Assembly (NCBI RefSeq): GCF_902859765.1
Contig: NZ_CADIJV010000002.1
Coordinates: 1 to 64,000 of the forward strand
DNA from: Achromobacter pulmonis
Lineage (GTDB): Bacteria; Pseudomonadota; Gammaproteobacteria; Burkholderiales; Burkholderiaceae_B
Length of the DNA: 64,000 nt
Direction of reading: 5' to 3'
Both the position numbers and the translations under genes were made by a program. A model generated the notes under the pieces. It did not search any database. It was given only the letters and a program-made list of their open reading frames with translations, and was not told the origin of the DNA. Shown here in pieces: positions 37,021 through 46,084 of the stretch. How positions within the stretch are numbered: position 1 is the first letter of the stretch; each line of letters begins with the position of its first letter.

Positions 37021-38019
37021 TCAGACGGTCGCGATGGGGTTGACCGGCGCGCCCACCAGACCGGGCACGTACATTGGCGCGGCGGTCAGGAAGAAAGCGT
37101 GGCGGCCATGCTGGCGCAACCATTGCGCCAGCGGGGTCAGGTGCCAGAGTTCGCCCAGCGGCAGCCCCAGCTTGAAAAGGCATTGTTCGTGCAGCGGCAG
37201 CAACGGCCCGCTGCCCGCATCCAGGTGATGGTTGCGCAATTCGACCGCGTGGTTGTCGGCGGCGATGGCGGCGATGCGGCTGTCCTTGATCCAGGCCAGC
37301 AATTGCGCATCGGCGCCGTCCAACACGCAGCAGCTGGTCTTGAGGCGTTCCTGTTCATCGTCGCCCAGGGACAGCGCCAGGTCGGCCAGACCCGTATGCA
37401 GGCACAGGATGTCACCGGGCCGCGCCTGCACGCCGTCGGCGCGCATCACGTCCATCAGGTCCTGGTACGAGACCTTGCGGTGCGCGTCGCCGAAGTGCGC
37501 GCGCAGGTCGACCATCACGCCGCGCCCCTGGATGCCGTGCCGCGCCATTGGCGCGATGGACAGGTCCTGCGTGCCGGTAAAGCCTTCGGCGCGCGCTTCG
37601 CTGACGGCAAAGCCGTTGTAGCCGGTGGGCTGGGCCTGGCCGGTGCCGTGGGCGTCGTACATCGACCCCACGTGGCCCAGGGCGTCCCACTGGGTGGAGT
37701 ATTGCGGCGACAGGGTGACACGGTCATCGCTGACCACGTCGGTGGCGCCGGGCACGTCCCGCGCCAGCGGATAGCGGTAGACCGGCACGCCGTTCTTTTC
37801 GGCGGGCTGGATCAGTGGCCCCTTGCGCCGCGGGTTGAGCACCGGCGCGCGCGGCACCGTCAGCGGCAGGCTCAGCGAAAACGACAAGCCCTCGCGGATT
37901 TCCGCGATAGCCGCCAGGCGCGCCTGGCGGTCCAGGTGATTCAGGGTGCCGAGCTGGTCGTCTTCCCCGAAATCGCCCCAGTTGGAGCCCTCGGGGCGGT
38001 GCAGATAGCGTGCGGGCAT
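37021..38019 (-). CDS. Cyclase-family (kynurenine formamidase-like fold) hydrolase
   Basis: A 332-residue protein of the cyclase/formamidase superfamily. SPQYSTQWDALGHVGSMYDAHG stands where the metal motif HxGTHxDxxxH is in formamidases, here in the variant form with Gln-Trp-Asp and His. LCLHTGLADLAL and IAADNHAVEL supply further conserved blocks. Members hydrolyse amides or lactones. It sits in the operon between the Bug receptor and the CoA transferase, and may open a ring or cleave an amide before CoA activation (inference). Confidence 0.8.
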   Translation of the reverse strand: MPARYLHRPEGSNWGDFGEDDQLGTLNHLDRQARLAAIAEIREGLSFSLSLPLTVPRAPVLNPRRKGPLIQPAEKNGVPVYRYPLARDVPGATDVVSDDRVTLSPQYSTQWDALGHVGSMYDAHGTGQAQPTGYNGFAVSEARAEGFTGTQDLSIAPMARHGIQGRGVMVDLRAHFGDAHRKVSYQDLMDVMRADGVQARPGDILCLHTGLADLALSLGDDEQERLKTSCCVLDGADAQLLAWIKDSRIAAIAADNHAVELRNHHLDAGSGPLLPLHEQCLFKLGLPLGELWHLTPLAQWLRQHGRHAFFLTAAPMYVPGLVGAPVNPIATV

Positions 38020-38069
38020 TCGGTTGTCTCCCCGTTCGTTGGCGGATGAGTCTTATTTTGTCGTGGCGG

Positions 38070-39290
38070 CTATTGCACCACCGACGACTGCAACAATTGG
38101 CGGATTTCCGGTTCGCTGTATCCCAGGGTGGACAGAATTCCTTCGCTGTGTTCGCCCAGGCCCGGCGCACCCCGCCCCGCCGCCTGGCTGGCCGCCGGTT
38201 TTTCGGCGGCGGCCCCGAAGTGCGCCCACTGCCCCAGGCCCAGGTAGCCGCCGGCCTGCGGGTTGCGGTAAGGGCGCATCAGTCCCATGGCCTCGACCTG
38301 CGGGTGGTCGAACATGTCTTCGACCGGGCGCACCTCGGCGCAAGGCACGCTCTGGCCGAAGCGCTCGGCCCACTCGCGGGCCGAAGCGCGCGACAGCGCC
38401 TGGCGCACCAGGGGCACCAGCACGGCGGCCTGCGCCGCGCGCTTTCTCACCGAGTCGTAATCGGGGTGGTCAGCCAGTTCGGGCAGGTTCAGGTGGCCGC
38501 ACAGCGCGCGCCAGAAATGCGGCGTGTTGGCCGACAGATACAGATAGCCTTCGCGGGTGGGATGGATGCCGGTGATGCCGCCCGAGCGCATGTCGCGTTC
38601 GACGTGGCGCGGCTCGCCATCGGCCCAGACCAGGCGGGCCGATTGCATCGCCAGGGCGCTGCCCAGCAGCGAGACGTCGATCGCCTGGCCGCGCCCGGTT
38701 TTCTCGCGGCGGTAGAGGGCCGCCGCCACGCTGTTGGAGATCAGCGCGGCGCCGTAGTAATCGACCACCGAGCCATACAGCACTTCGGGCGGGCCGTCGG
38801 CCTTGGCCTGGGCCGCGCACATGCCGGTCATGGACTGCAGCACCTGGTCGTAGCCGGCGTGGCGCGCCATCGGGCCGACCGCGCCATAGCCGGTCATGGC
38901 GCAATAGACCAGGCGCGGGTTGACCGCCGACAGCGTGGCGAAGTCGATGCGCAGCCGTTCCGGCACGCCGGGGCGGAAGTTGTGGACCAGCACGTCGGCC
39001 TCGCGCACCAGCCGCAGCAGGACCTCGTGGCCGGCGGCTTCCTTCAGGTTCAGGCACAGGCCGCGCTTGTTGCGGTTGATGCCGAGAAAGGCGCGGCTCT
39101 CGGTCTCCAGCGTGGAGGGGTATTTGCGCAGGTTGTCGCCTTCGGGCGGCTCCACCTTGATCACGTCGGCGCCCAGGTCGCCCAGCAGGGCGCAGCCGTA
39201 GGGACCGGCGATATACGCGCTCAGGTCCAGGACCTTGATGCCGGCCAGCGGCAGGTCGGCGGGGGATTCTTGCTGCATGTCTTGATTCAC
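38070..39290 (-). CDS. Family III CoA transferase (CaiB/BaiF type)
   Basis: A 406-residue family III CoA transferase. The catalytic Asp is D148 in ARHAGYDQVLQSMTG. N-terminal KVLDLSAYIAGPYG, LGDLGADVIKVEPPEGD and FLGINRNKRGLCLNLK are classic. It transfers CoA between carboxylates. Its neighbour at 39315 is a CitE-type CoA-ester lyase, so the pair resembles the activation and cleavage steps for citramalate, itaconate or a related acid. The exact acid is not determinable. Confidence 0.9.
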   Translation of the reverse strand: MNQDMQQESPADLPLAGIKVLDLSAYIAGPYGCALLGDLGADVIKVEPPEGDNLRKYPSTLETESRAFLGINRNKRGLCLNLKEAAGHEVLLRLVREADVLVHNFRPGVPERLRIDFATLSAVNPRLVYCAMTGYGAVGPMARHAGYDQVLQSMTGMCAAQAKADGPPEVLYGSVVDYYGAALISNSVAAALYRREKTGRGQAIDVSLLGSALAMQSARLVWADGEPRHVERDMRSGGITGIHPTREGYLYLSANTPHFWRALCGHLNLPELADHPDYDSVRKRAAQAAVLVPLVRQALSRASAREWAERFGQSVPCAEVRPVEDMFDHPQVEAMGLMRPYRNPQAGGYLGLGQWAHFGAAAEKPAASQAAGRGAPGLGEHSEGILSTLGYSEPEIRQLLQSSVVQ

Positions 39291-39314
39291 TCGTTATCGG
39301 TCTCGTGGCCGGTT

Positions 39315-40160
39315 TCAGGCGGGGCGACCGGCGGCCAGCAAAACGTCCTGGGCGCGGCGCACGAAGGGGGCATCGATCATCTTGCCGTCGAGCAGGAACG
39401 CGCCGACGCCTTCGTGCTCGCGGCTGGCCGAGACGATGCGCTCGGCCTGGGCCACCTCTTCGGCGCTGAAGCCGAACACCTCGTTGGCGATGGCGATCTG
39501 GCTGGGATGCACGCAGGACTTGCCCAGGAAACCGAGCGAGCGCGCCAGTTGCGCCTCGGCCCGGAAGCCGTCGCCATCGCGCACGCGGGCATAGGCCGCG
39601 TCCATGGCGTACTTGCCGGCGCAGCCGGCGGCCAGGCGCAGGGCCAGCATCACCGCGCGCAGCGTGTCGGGCTGGTAGCGCTCGATGCCAAGCGGCTCGA
39701 ACAGATCGGCCAGCCCCAACTGCAGGCCGGCGACACGGGGATGGGCGGACGCCAGTTCCGCCGCGCCGGCCAGCGCGCGCGGGGTCTCCACCGTCACCAG
39801 GAATTCGCCGGCAAAGCCGGCATCGCTGGCGTCGTCGATGGCGGCGCGCAGCGCGGCGGCGCTTTCGACCTTGGGCAGGTTCAGCAGGTCGATCGGCAGG
39901 CCCGGCAGCGCGGCCAGGTCGGCGGCGTAGTCGGGGGTGTCGGCGCCATTGATGCGGACGATAATTTTCTTGGCATATTGTGCACGGGCGCTGGCGAACG
40001 CCGCGCCCCCCAGCCAGGCGGCCAGGCTGGCGCGCGCCTGCGGCTTGCGGGCCGGCGCGACCGCATCTTCCAGGTCAAAGGACAGCGCATCGGCCTGACT
40101 GGCCATGGCCTTGTCGAACAGTTCCGGGCGCGAGGCCGGGACGAAAAGCTTGCTTCGCAT
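39315..40160 (-). CDS. CitE/HpcH-family CoA-ester lyase
   Basis: A 281-residue lyase: RSKLFVPASRPELFDKAMAS opens it, followed by ALSFDLEDAVAP with the metal Asp, IIVRINGADTP, and FLVTVETPRAL with the metal Glu. GLQLGLADLFEPLG and SCVHPSQIAIANEVF are also family-typical. The start at 40160 is set by GGAGACATCA upstream; the longer frame is shadow. It is the first gene of the operon, divergent from a LysR gene. Typical reactions are citryl-, malyl- or citramalyl-CoA cleavage to an acyl-CoA and a keto acid. Confidence 0.9.
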   Translation of the reverse strand: MRSKLFVPASRPELFDKAMASQADALSFDLEDAVAPARKPQARASLAAWLGGAAFASARAQYAKKIIVRINGADTPDYAADLAALPGLPIDLLNLPKVESAAALRAAIDDASDAGFAGEFLVTVETPRALAGAAELASAHPRVAGLQLGLADLFEPLGIERYQPDTLRAVMLALRLAAGCAGKYAMDAAYARVRDGDGFRAEAQLARSLGFLGKSCVHPSQIAIANEVFGFSAEEVAQAERIVSASREHEGVGAFLLDGKMIDAPFVRRAQDVLLAAGRPA

Positions 40161-40227
40161 TGATGTCTCCTGGCCGCATTGTGGCGTTGGAGACGGCCGA
40201 CTGGGGACAGCCAATTTACGATAAGAC

Positions 40228-40242
40228 GATAGAATATCTATC
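40228..40242. promoter_or_regulatory. Candidate LysR operator between lyase operon and regulator
   Basis: A perfect dyad GATAGA-ATA-TCTATC lies 3 bases before the LysR start and 67 bases from the lyase start. T at 40230 and A at 40240 give a compact LysR-type box; it would suit autorepression. Confidence 0.5.
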
Positions 40243-40245
40243 ATC

Positions 40246-41127
40246 ATGAACACTGACTTCCTGCACACGCTGGCCGCCGTGGCACGCCACGGCTCCATGG
40301 CCGAGGCCGCGCGCCGCCTGGGGCTGACCCACGGCGCGGTGGCGCAACAGATCCGCAAGCTGGAGCAGGACCTGGGCGTGGCGCTGGTGGCGCGGGCCGG
40401 CCGCACCGTGCACCTGACGGCCAAGGCCACCGAACTGATCGGGCCGATGCGCGAGGTGCTGGAGCGCATCGAGAAGATCCGCTATCTGGCGCGTTCCGAC
40501 GAGATGATGGGCGAGTTGCGGCTGGGCGCCGGCAATACGGCGCTCAATTCCATGGTGCCGGCCATCCTGGAACACCTGGTGCGGCGCCATCCGCTGATCA
40601 ACGTCGAGATCCAGCCGGGCCATTCGGCGCGCTTCTATCCCGCCATCGAGAGCGGCGAACTCGACGCCGCCATCGCGCTGGAGGCGCCCTACCCGCTGTC
40701 CAAGAGCCTGGGCTGGCAATTGCTGCGCGAGGAACCGTATGTGCTGGCGGCAGCGCCGCGCCATGCCGGGCGGCATCCGCACAGCCTGCTGGCGACGGAA
40801 CCCTTCATCCGCTACCAGCGCAGCGACTGGGGCGGACGCTATGTTGACGACTACCTGCGGCGCGTCGGCATCGCGCCGCGCGAGCGTTTCGAGTTGAATG
40901 CCATCGAGTCCATCGCCGTGATGGTCAGCCGCGACCTGGGGGTGGCGATCCTGCCGCGCTCCACCAACGGCGCGATCGAACGGCTCGGTCTGCTGGCCCT
41001 GCCGCTGCCCGAACCCTGCGAGCCGCGCCGCTTCGGCCTGATCTGGTCGCGCGGCTCGCCGCGGCTGGCGCTGATCCATGCGTTCCGCGAGATCGCCGTG
41101 GTCGCGTACGGCAACGCCGGCGCCTGA
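40246..41127 (+). CDS. LysR-family transcriptional regulator
   Basis: A 293-residue protein with HTH at 2-60 (MAEAARRLGLTHGAVAQQI then VALVARAGRTVHLTAKA) and effector domain from about 88. It is divergent from the CoA-ester-lyase operon and followed after 21 bases by a prephenate-dehydratase-like gene on the same strand. It probably controls the minus-strand operon, perhaps also the downstream gene. A perfect dyad overlaps its leader. Confidence 0.93.
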   Translation: MNTDFLHTLAAVARHGSMAEAARRLGLTHGAVAQQIRKLEQDLGVALVARAGRTVHLTAKATELIGPMREVLERIEKIRYLARSDEMMGELRLGAGNTALNSMVPAILEHLVRRHPLINVEIQPGHSARFYPAIESGELDAAIALEAPYPLSKSLGWQLLREEPYVLAAAPRHAGRHPHSLLATEPFIRYQRSDWGGRYVDDYLRRVGIAPRERFELNAIESIAVMVSRDLGVAILPRSTNGAIERLGLLALPLPEPCEPRRFGLIWSRGSPRLALIHAFREIAVVAYGNAGA

Positions 41128-41148
41128 CCCGCGCCCCAAGGAGCAATC

Positions 41149-42012
41149 ATGTACAAGACCCTGCTATCGATGTTGTCCGGCCGCCCCTTGACGGCGCTGC
41201 CAGCGGCGGCCGGCCGCGTCGTGCGCACCGGCTATCTCGGCCCGGCGGGCTCGTGGACGCACCAGGCCTGCCTGGACCTGTTCGGTCCCGATGGCCTGGT
41301 GGCGCTGTCGCGCGACGAGCTGTTCAAGGATTACCAGCGCAGCCGGATCGAGCGTGCATGCGTGCCCGTGACCACATCGGTGGTGGGCGTTACGCCGTAC
41401 CTGGACGCGGTGCTGGACTTGCCCGAGGTGACGGTGGTGGCCGAGTATCCCAAGATGCTGAGCTACAGCCTGCTGGCCAAACCGGGCGCGCGGCTGGCCG
41501 ACATCACGGAAGTGCTGGCCCACCCGGTGGCGTTCGAGGAGGTCAAGCCATGGATCGAGCGCGAAATGCCGCGGGTCAGGCGTACCGAAACCACGGGCGG
41601 CGGCGCCGCCGCCAAGGCGGTGGCCGACAGCCCAGGCCATCACAGGGCATCGTTCGGGCCGCGCATCGGCGCGGCGATCCACGCGCTGGAGCCGCTGGTG
41701 GACGGCATTGAGTTCGGGCCGCACAACGTGACCCGCTGGTGGGTGCTGGGCCGTGACCTGCCGGCGCCAACGGGGCGCGACAAGACCTCGCTGCGGGTCG
41801 ATGCGTCCGACGACACGTTCAACGCCACACTGGCGGCCTTGGTGAACGCCAAGGTGCCGGTGCTGACCATTTACGAGCGGCCCAGCGGGAAGACGCTGGA
41901 CACGCACCGCTATCTGATCGAGGTGGCCGGCCACGCCCTGCAGGAGCCGCTGGCATCCGTCCTGGCCGCCCATCCGCAGATGCGGCTGCTGGGCTCGTAT
42001 CCCCGCCAGTGA
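41149..42012 (+). CDS. Prephenate-dehydratase-like protein with altered active-site motif
   Basis: A 287-residue protein. TGYLGPAGSWTHQACLDLF (27-45) matches the PDT start YLGPxGTFSxxA. Block CVPVTTSVVGVTPYLDAVL (71-89) stands where PDT has PIENSxxG, so Glu-Asn are replaced by Thr-Thr. NVTRWWVLGR (193-202) stands for the TRF motif, keeping Thr-Arg. A C-terminal ACT-like region (about 213-287) contains TLAALVNAKVPVLTIYERPS. PDT makes phenylpyruvate for phenylalanine. The changed motif and the position behind a catabolic LysR gene, not among aro genes, leave its activity open. Confidence 0.7.
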   Translation: MYKTLLSMLSGRPLTALPAAAGRVVRTGYLGPAGSWTHQACLDLFGPDGLVALSRDELFKDYQRSRIERACVPVTTSVVGVTPYLDAVLDLPEVTVVAEYPKMLSYSLLAKPGARLADITEVLAHPVAFEEVKPWIEREMPRVRRTETTGGGAAAKAVADSPGHHRASFGPRIGAAIHALEPLVDGIEFGPHNVTRWWVLGRDLPAPTGRDKTSLRVDASDDTFNATLAALVNAKVPVLTIYERPSGKTLDTHRYLIEVAGHALQEPLASVLAAHPQMRLLGSYPRQ

Positions 42013-42056
42013 TCCCGCGATACGCATGGCCGGCGCCGCTCCCCGGCTGATCGGTC

Positions 42057-42079
42057 AGCCCGGCCGGACCGGCCGGGCT
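42057..42079. terminator. Bidirectional-type hairpin between convergent genes
   Basis: AGCCCGGCCGG (42057-42067) and CCGGCCGGGCT (42069-42079) form a perfect 11-bp stem around a single A, between the prephenate-dehydratase-like gene and the TonB receptor gene that converge here. The T-run is poor; both messages could end at it. Confidence 0.6.
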
Positions 42080-42084
42080 TGCCC

Positions 42085-44280
42085 TCAATACTGATACCGC
42101 ATCGTCAACGTGGCGCTGCGCCCCGCCGCCCACGCGCCCTGGCTGTAGAAGCCGATCTGCGAGTAGTACTTGCGGTCCATCAGGTTGTTGATGTTCAACT
42201 GCGCCGACAGGCCCTTGTCGAACTTGTAGCGCGCCATCAGGTTGACCAGGGCGTAGCTGCCCTGCCCCACCCGCTCGCTGCCATTGGGACCGTTGGCAAT
42301 CGTATAGACATGGCTCTGCCAGTTGACGCCGCCGCCCACCGTCAGCCGGTTCCAATCGCCCGGCAGCCGATAGGTGGTGAACAACCGCACCAGGCTGCGC
42401 GGCTGGTCGGTCTGGATCGGGCTGCCGTCGCCATCGCGCGCGGTCCAATGCGACCACCCCGCCGCCACGTTCCAGCCCGGCGTGACTTCTCCGGACACTT
42501 CCAGGTCGAACCCGCGGCTGCGCGTGCCATTGGCGGCGCGCGAGGCCTGGTTGAGCGTGCCCGGCACCAGGTAACCGACGTCGTCCTGCGCCAGATTGTC
42601 CTGGTTGATCTGGAACACCGCGGCCGACGCGTTCAAGCGGCCGTCGAGGAATTCACCCTTGATGCCGGCCTCGTACGCCTTGCCCTCCAGCGGATCGAGC
42701 CAGTTGCCGTTGCGGTCCTGCTTGTCCTGCGGGTTGAAGATCTCGGTGTAGCTGACATACGCCGTGTAGTTCTCGTTGATGTCGTACAGCAAGCCGGCGT
42801 ACGGCACGAACGCGTCCTTGTCGAAGGCCTGCCTGCTGCTGCCGCCCCACCCCACCGCGTCCGTCTTCCAGGTACTGTAGCGGCCGCCGACGATCAGCTT
42901 GAGCGGATCGGCCAGGCTGAAGCGCAGCGCGCCGTACCAGCCGGCCTGCTTGGTGGTGTAGCGGCTGGCCAGGGTGGAGGTGTCGCTCCACTGCGGCTCG
43001 GGGTACGAGCCGTCCCAGTCCAGGAAATTGCCAACGGCGGCCGGCGACACAGCGCCACGGTTGCGGAAATCGGCGTACTGGCGCGTGAAGCTGGCGCCGA
43101 CCACGGCTTCGTGCTGGCGGCCGAACAGGGTGAAGGGGCCGGAGGCCTTGAGATCGAGGCTGTTCTGCTTGCGGTCGCCGTAATAGCGTTGGGCCGATGC
43201 CCCCATGCCCAAGCCCGTGGTGCGATCGGGCCAGCCGGTCAGGTAGAGCAGCTTGCCGTCCATTTCGTGCTTGGAATGCGAGCCCACGGCCTGCACGCGC
43301 CAGCCATTGTCGAAGCGATGCTCCAGACTGGCGAAGGCGCCTTCGGTGGTGCTGGCCCATTGGGTCCAGTCGGCGCCGGTGTTGAGCGAGCGCTTCCAAT
43401 CGGTGCGGCCGCCGTCGGCGTACCACAGCGGGAAGCCGCCCCAGCTACTGCGCTGCGGCGCATTGTCCTGGTAGTTGAAGCCGACGCTCAAGGTAGTGCG
43501 CGCGGTCAGGTCGGCGTCGACCACGCCGTAGAAGACCTTCTTGCGGTTCTGGTAGCCGTCCAGGTATGAATGATTGTCCTGGTAGGCCGAGACGATGCGG
43601 CCGCGCACGCTGCCGCTGGCGTTCAGCGGCGAGGACAGGTCGGCGGTGGCGCGGTAGGTGTCCCACGTGCCGGCGCTGACGCTCAGGTCGGCGGTGAATT
43701 CGCGGCTGGTGGCGTGCTTGCGCACCAGATTGACCGAGGCCGAGGGGTTGCCGGTGCCGGTCAACAGGCCGGTGGCGCCGCGCACCACTTCGACGCGGTC
43801 GTAGATGATGGGGTCGATGGAGGACTCGCCCGCGGCATAGCCAGTGTCGAAGCTGGTGGGAACACCGTCGTACAGGTAGTTGCTGATGGCGAAGCCGCGC
43901 GAGCTGAAGCTGTAGCGCTCGCTGTCGTAGTTCTGCACCGAGATGCCGGGGGTGTTGCCCAGGACGTCGGTCAGCGAACGCATGTCCTGATCTTCGATGC
44001 GCTGGCGCGTGACCACGGTGACCGATTGCGGGGTTTCGCGCAGCGACAGCGGCAGGCCGGTGCTGGCGGACGTGGCGCGCGGGGTGTAGGCGCCGGTGCC
44101 TTCGGTGGTGGTCGGGTCGCCGTCGGCCTGGACCTGCACGGCGGGCAAGGTGGCGACGCCCGCCTCCTGCGCCACGGCCGTACCGCTGGCAAGCGCCATC
44201 AGCACCAGGCCGGTGGTGCGCCGCAGGGCGAGGCGTGGACGAATGGCGGGGCGGATACCGGTGGGCCGCGGGTCTTGCAT
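42085..44280 (-). CDS. TonB-dependent siderophore receptor (no signalling domain)
   Basis: A 731-residue outer-membrane receptor: signal peptide at about 15-38 (ending ASGTAVAQEAG), and a plug that starts near LPLSLRETPQSVTVVTRQRIEDQ and continues VEVVRGATGLLTGTGNPSA. The barrel ends in SATLTMRYQY. The plug and RxxxQSVTVVT block are typical of ferric-hydroxamate/coprogen receptors. The ATG at 44280 follows AAGGAAG. It converges on the PDT-like gene and is divergent from the fecI-type gene. Confidence 0.9.
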   Translation of the reverse strand: MQDPRPTGIRPAIRPRLALRRTTGLVLMALASGTAVAQEAGVATLPAVQVQADGDPTTTEGTGAYTPRATSASTGLPLSLRETPQSVTVVTRQRIEDQDMRSLTDVLGNTPGISVQNYDSERYSFSSRGFAISNYLYDGVPTSFDTGYAAGESSIDPIIYDRVEVVRGATGLLTGTGNPSASVNLVRKHATSREFTADLSVSAGTWDTYRATADLSSPLNASGSVRGRIVSAYQDNHSYLDGYQNRKKVFYGVVDADLTARTTLSVGFNYQDNAPQRSSWGGFPLWYADGGRTDWKRSLNTGADWTQWASTTEGAFASLEHRFDNGWRVQAVGSHSKHEMDGKLLYLTGWPDRTTGLGMGASAQRYYGDRKQNSLDLKASGPFTLFGRQHEAVVGASFTRQYADFRNRGAVSPAAVGNFLDWDGSYPEPQWSDTSTLASRYTTKQAGWYGALRFSLADPLKLIVGGRYSTWKTDAVGWGGSSRQAFDKDAFVPYAGLLYDINENYTAYVSYTEIFNPQDKQDRNGNWLDPLEGKAYEAGIKGEFLDGRLNASAAVFQINQDNLAQDDVGYLVPGTLNQASRAANGTRSRGFDLEVSGEVTPGWNVAAGWSHWTARDGDGSPIQTDQPRSLVRLFTTYRLPGDWNRLTVGGGVNWQSHVYTIANGPNGSERVGQGSYALVNLMARYKFDKGLSAQLNINNLMDRKYYSQIGFYSQGAWAAGRSATLTMRYQY

Positions 44281-44496
44281 AACGGACTTCCTTGCTAAAA
44301 GGGTTAGAAATAATTAGCGAATAAGTGTAATGCGAACTTTTCTCATGCGCGTTTGTGTTGCGAATGCGCACATAGGTATTTCCCTTATAGCGGCGAACCT
44401 TGCAGCGCGTGTCGGACCGTGTCACGCGCCCGCGACGGGTGCTGCCGCCCGCCCTGGCCTGGCGTCCGCGTGCACCGCGGAAGTTTTCCGATACAA

Positions 44497-44511
44497 TAAA
44501 AACGATTCTCA
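44497..44511 (-). promoter_or_regulatory. Candidate Fur box upstream of the FecI-type sigma gene
   Basis: Read on the minus strand, TGAGAATCGTTTTTA matches the 7-1-7 Fur consensus TGATAATNATTATCA at 11 of 14 defined positions. It ends 36 bases before the sigma-factor start, a fitting position for iron repression of the FecI-FecR-receptor cluster. Confidence 0.5.
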
Positions 44512-44547
44512 ATATCGAAATTCAGTCTTCCTTTCCCCCTTTTCTCC

Positions 44548-45060
44548 ATGACTGCCCGCCTGGCACCGGATCACGATCACGTGTGCGCACTCTATGCGGA
44601 CCATCACCACTGGCTGGTGACCTGGTTGCGACGAAAGCTGGGCTGCGGCTTCGATGCCGCCGACATCGCGCACGACACCTTCCACCGCCTGCTGGTCCAG
44701 CCAGAGCGCGCCCGCGCCCTGCATGAGCCACGCGCCTACCTGACAACACTGGCGCACGGGCTGGCGGTGGACCACATCCGCCGCCGCCGGCTGGAACGCG
44801 CCTACCTCGACGAAATCGCCCTGCTGCCAGAGGAACATGCGCCGTCTCCCGAGACGCGCGCGCTGCTGTTCGAAGCGCTCGTGCGCATCGACCGCATGCT
44901 GGATGGGCTGAGCGCGAAGGCGAAAAAGGCTTTCCTGATGTCGCGGCTGGACGGCATGACCTATCCCGACATTGCCGCGGCGCTGCGCGTGTCGCTCAGT
45001 TCAGTGGAAAAATACATGGCCACCGCCATCCGCCATTGCTACGAGCTGCGCTATGGCTGA
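44548..45060 (+). CDS. ECF RNA polymerase sigma factor, FecI-like
   Basis: A 170-residue iron-signalling sigma factor. Region 2 holds LVTWLRRKLGCGFDAADIAHDTFHRLL and region 4 holds GMTYPDIAAALRVSLSSVEKYMATAIRHC, both typical of FecI. It should be freed by the FecR-like protein encoded next (overlap of eight bases at 45053-45060) when the receptor at 46085 binds a ferri-siderophore, and then transcribe the receptor gene. A Fur-box-like site lies just upstream. Confidence 0.92.
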   Translation: MTARLAPDHDHVCALYADHHHWLVTWLRRKLGCGFDAADIAHDTFHRLLVQPERARALHEPRAYLTTLAHGLAVDHIRRRRLERAYLDEIALLPEEHAPSPETRALLFEALVRIDRMLDGLSAKAKKAFLMSRLDGMTYPDIAAALRVSLSSVEKYMATAIRHCYELRYG

Positions 45061-45985
45061 TCGGGCCGTCGTGCTGGAACGCGCCATTTCCTTCGCCGTA
45101 CGGCTCAATTCAGGCAACGCCGGCGCGGCCGACCACGACGCCTGCCGGCGCTGGCGCGAGGCCGACGCCGAGCACGAGCGCGTCTGGCGGCAATTGCAAG
45201 CCATCGAGACGGATCTGCGGACAGTATCGGAATCGCCCGCGGGACCGGCCGCCGCATCGGCCCTGCGCGCCGCGCCCAGTCAGCGGCGACGCCAGTTGCT
45301 GGCCATGCTGGGCCTGGGCGCGGCGGGCGCGGGGCTGACGCTGGCGTGGCGCGACGGCGCATGGGAACGCTATGCCGCCGATTACCGCAGCGGGGTGGGA
45401 GAGCGCCGCCGCTACGCGCTGGCCGATGGCGCCGAGCTGTGGCTGAACACCGATTCCGCGGTGCGGGCCGACCCGGGCGGCTTGCGGCTGACCCTGCTGG
45501 CGGGTGAAATGCGCATGGACACCGGCGCGAACGCGACCTGGGAAGTGCGCACGCGGCAAGCCTGCTTCAGCGGCACGCGCGCTCGGTTCCTGCTGCGCCA
45601 GTTGGACAACGCCACTTTGCTGGAATTGCTGGGCGGCGAACTACGCATCGCGCCCGTGCGCGGCATCGAAACACTGGCCGAACCCGGCGGCCGCTATCGT
45701 GTGAGCGACCACGCTGTGGGGCGGCAGCCGGCCGCGCCATTCGACGCCGACGGCTGGGCCAGGGGCGTGCTGACGGTGCGCGGCATGCGGCTGGCGGACT
45801 TCCTGCAAGAACTATCCCGGTACCAACACGGCTGGATCAGTTGTGATCCGGCGGTGGCCGACCTGCGCGTTTCCGGTGCCTTTCTCTTGGATGACCTGCC
45901 CGGCGCCCTGGACACCCTGGCGCGCGTGCTGCCCATGCGGGTCCAGCGCTACACCGGACTGTGGACCCGCGTGCTGCCCGCCTGA
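45053..45985 (+). CDS. FecR-like anti-sigma/signal-transducing membrane protein
   Basis: A 310-residue protein. The N-terminal cytoplasmic domain (1-75, DHDACRRWREADAEHERVW) binds the sigma factor. A membrane segment is at about 81-99 (LLAMLGLGAAGAGLTLAW), then come the FecR periplasmic domain (GERRRYALADGAELWLNTDS) and a C-terminal STN-like part (ADLRVSGAFLLDDLPGALDTLARVLP) that contacts the receptor signalling domain. The ATG at 45053 overlaps the sigma gene, so the two are translationally coupled. Confidence 0.9.
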   Translation: MADRAVVLERAISFAVRLNSGNAGAADHDACRRWREADAEHERVWRQLQAIETDLRTVSESPAGPAAASALRAAPSQRRRQLLAMLGLGAAGAGLTLAWRDGAWERYAADYRSGVGERRRYALADGAELWLNTDSAVRADPGGLRLTLLAGEMRMDTGANATWEVRTRQACFSGTRARFLLRQLDNATLLELLGGELRIAPVRGIETLAEPGGRYRVSDHAVGRQPAAPFDADGWARGVLTVRGMRLADFLQELSRYQHGWISCDPAVADLRVSGAFLLDDLPGALDTLARVLPMRVQRYTGLWTRVLPA

Positions 45986-46084
45986 CCGGCGTTACAAATT
46001 TCCCGCACTGCACGTTACGGGTTTCGGCGACCTCGCTCGACATAGGGAATGACAACCCCAGTTTGAACCAGGATCGCACCCGCC

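Noticed and set aside
42079-43569. A 496-residue plus-strand open frame across the second TonB receptor gene
   Set aside because: Antisense shadow of a receptor gene with clear plug and barrel motifs.
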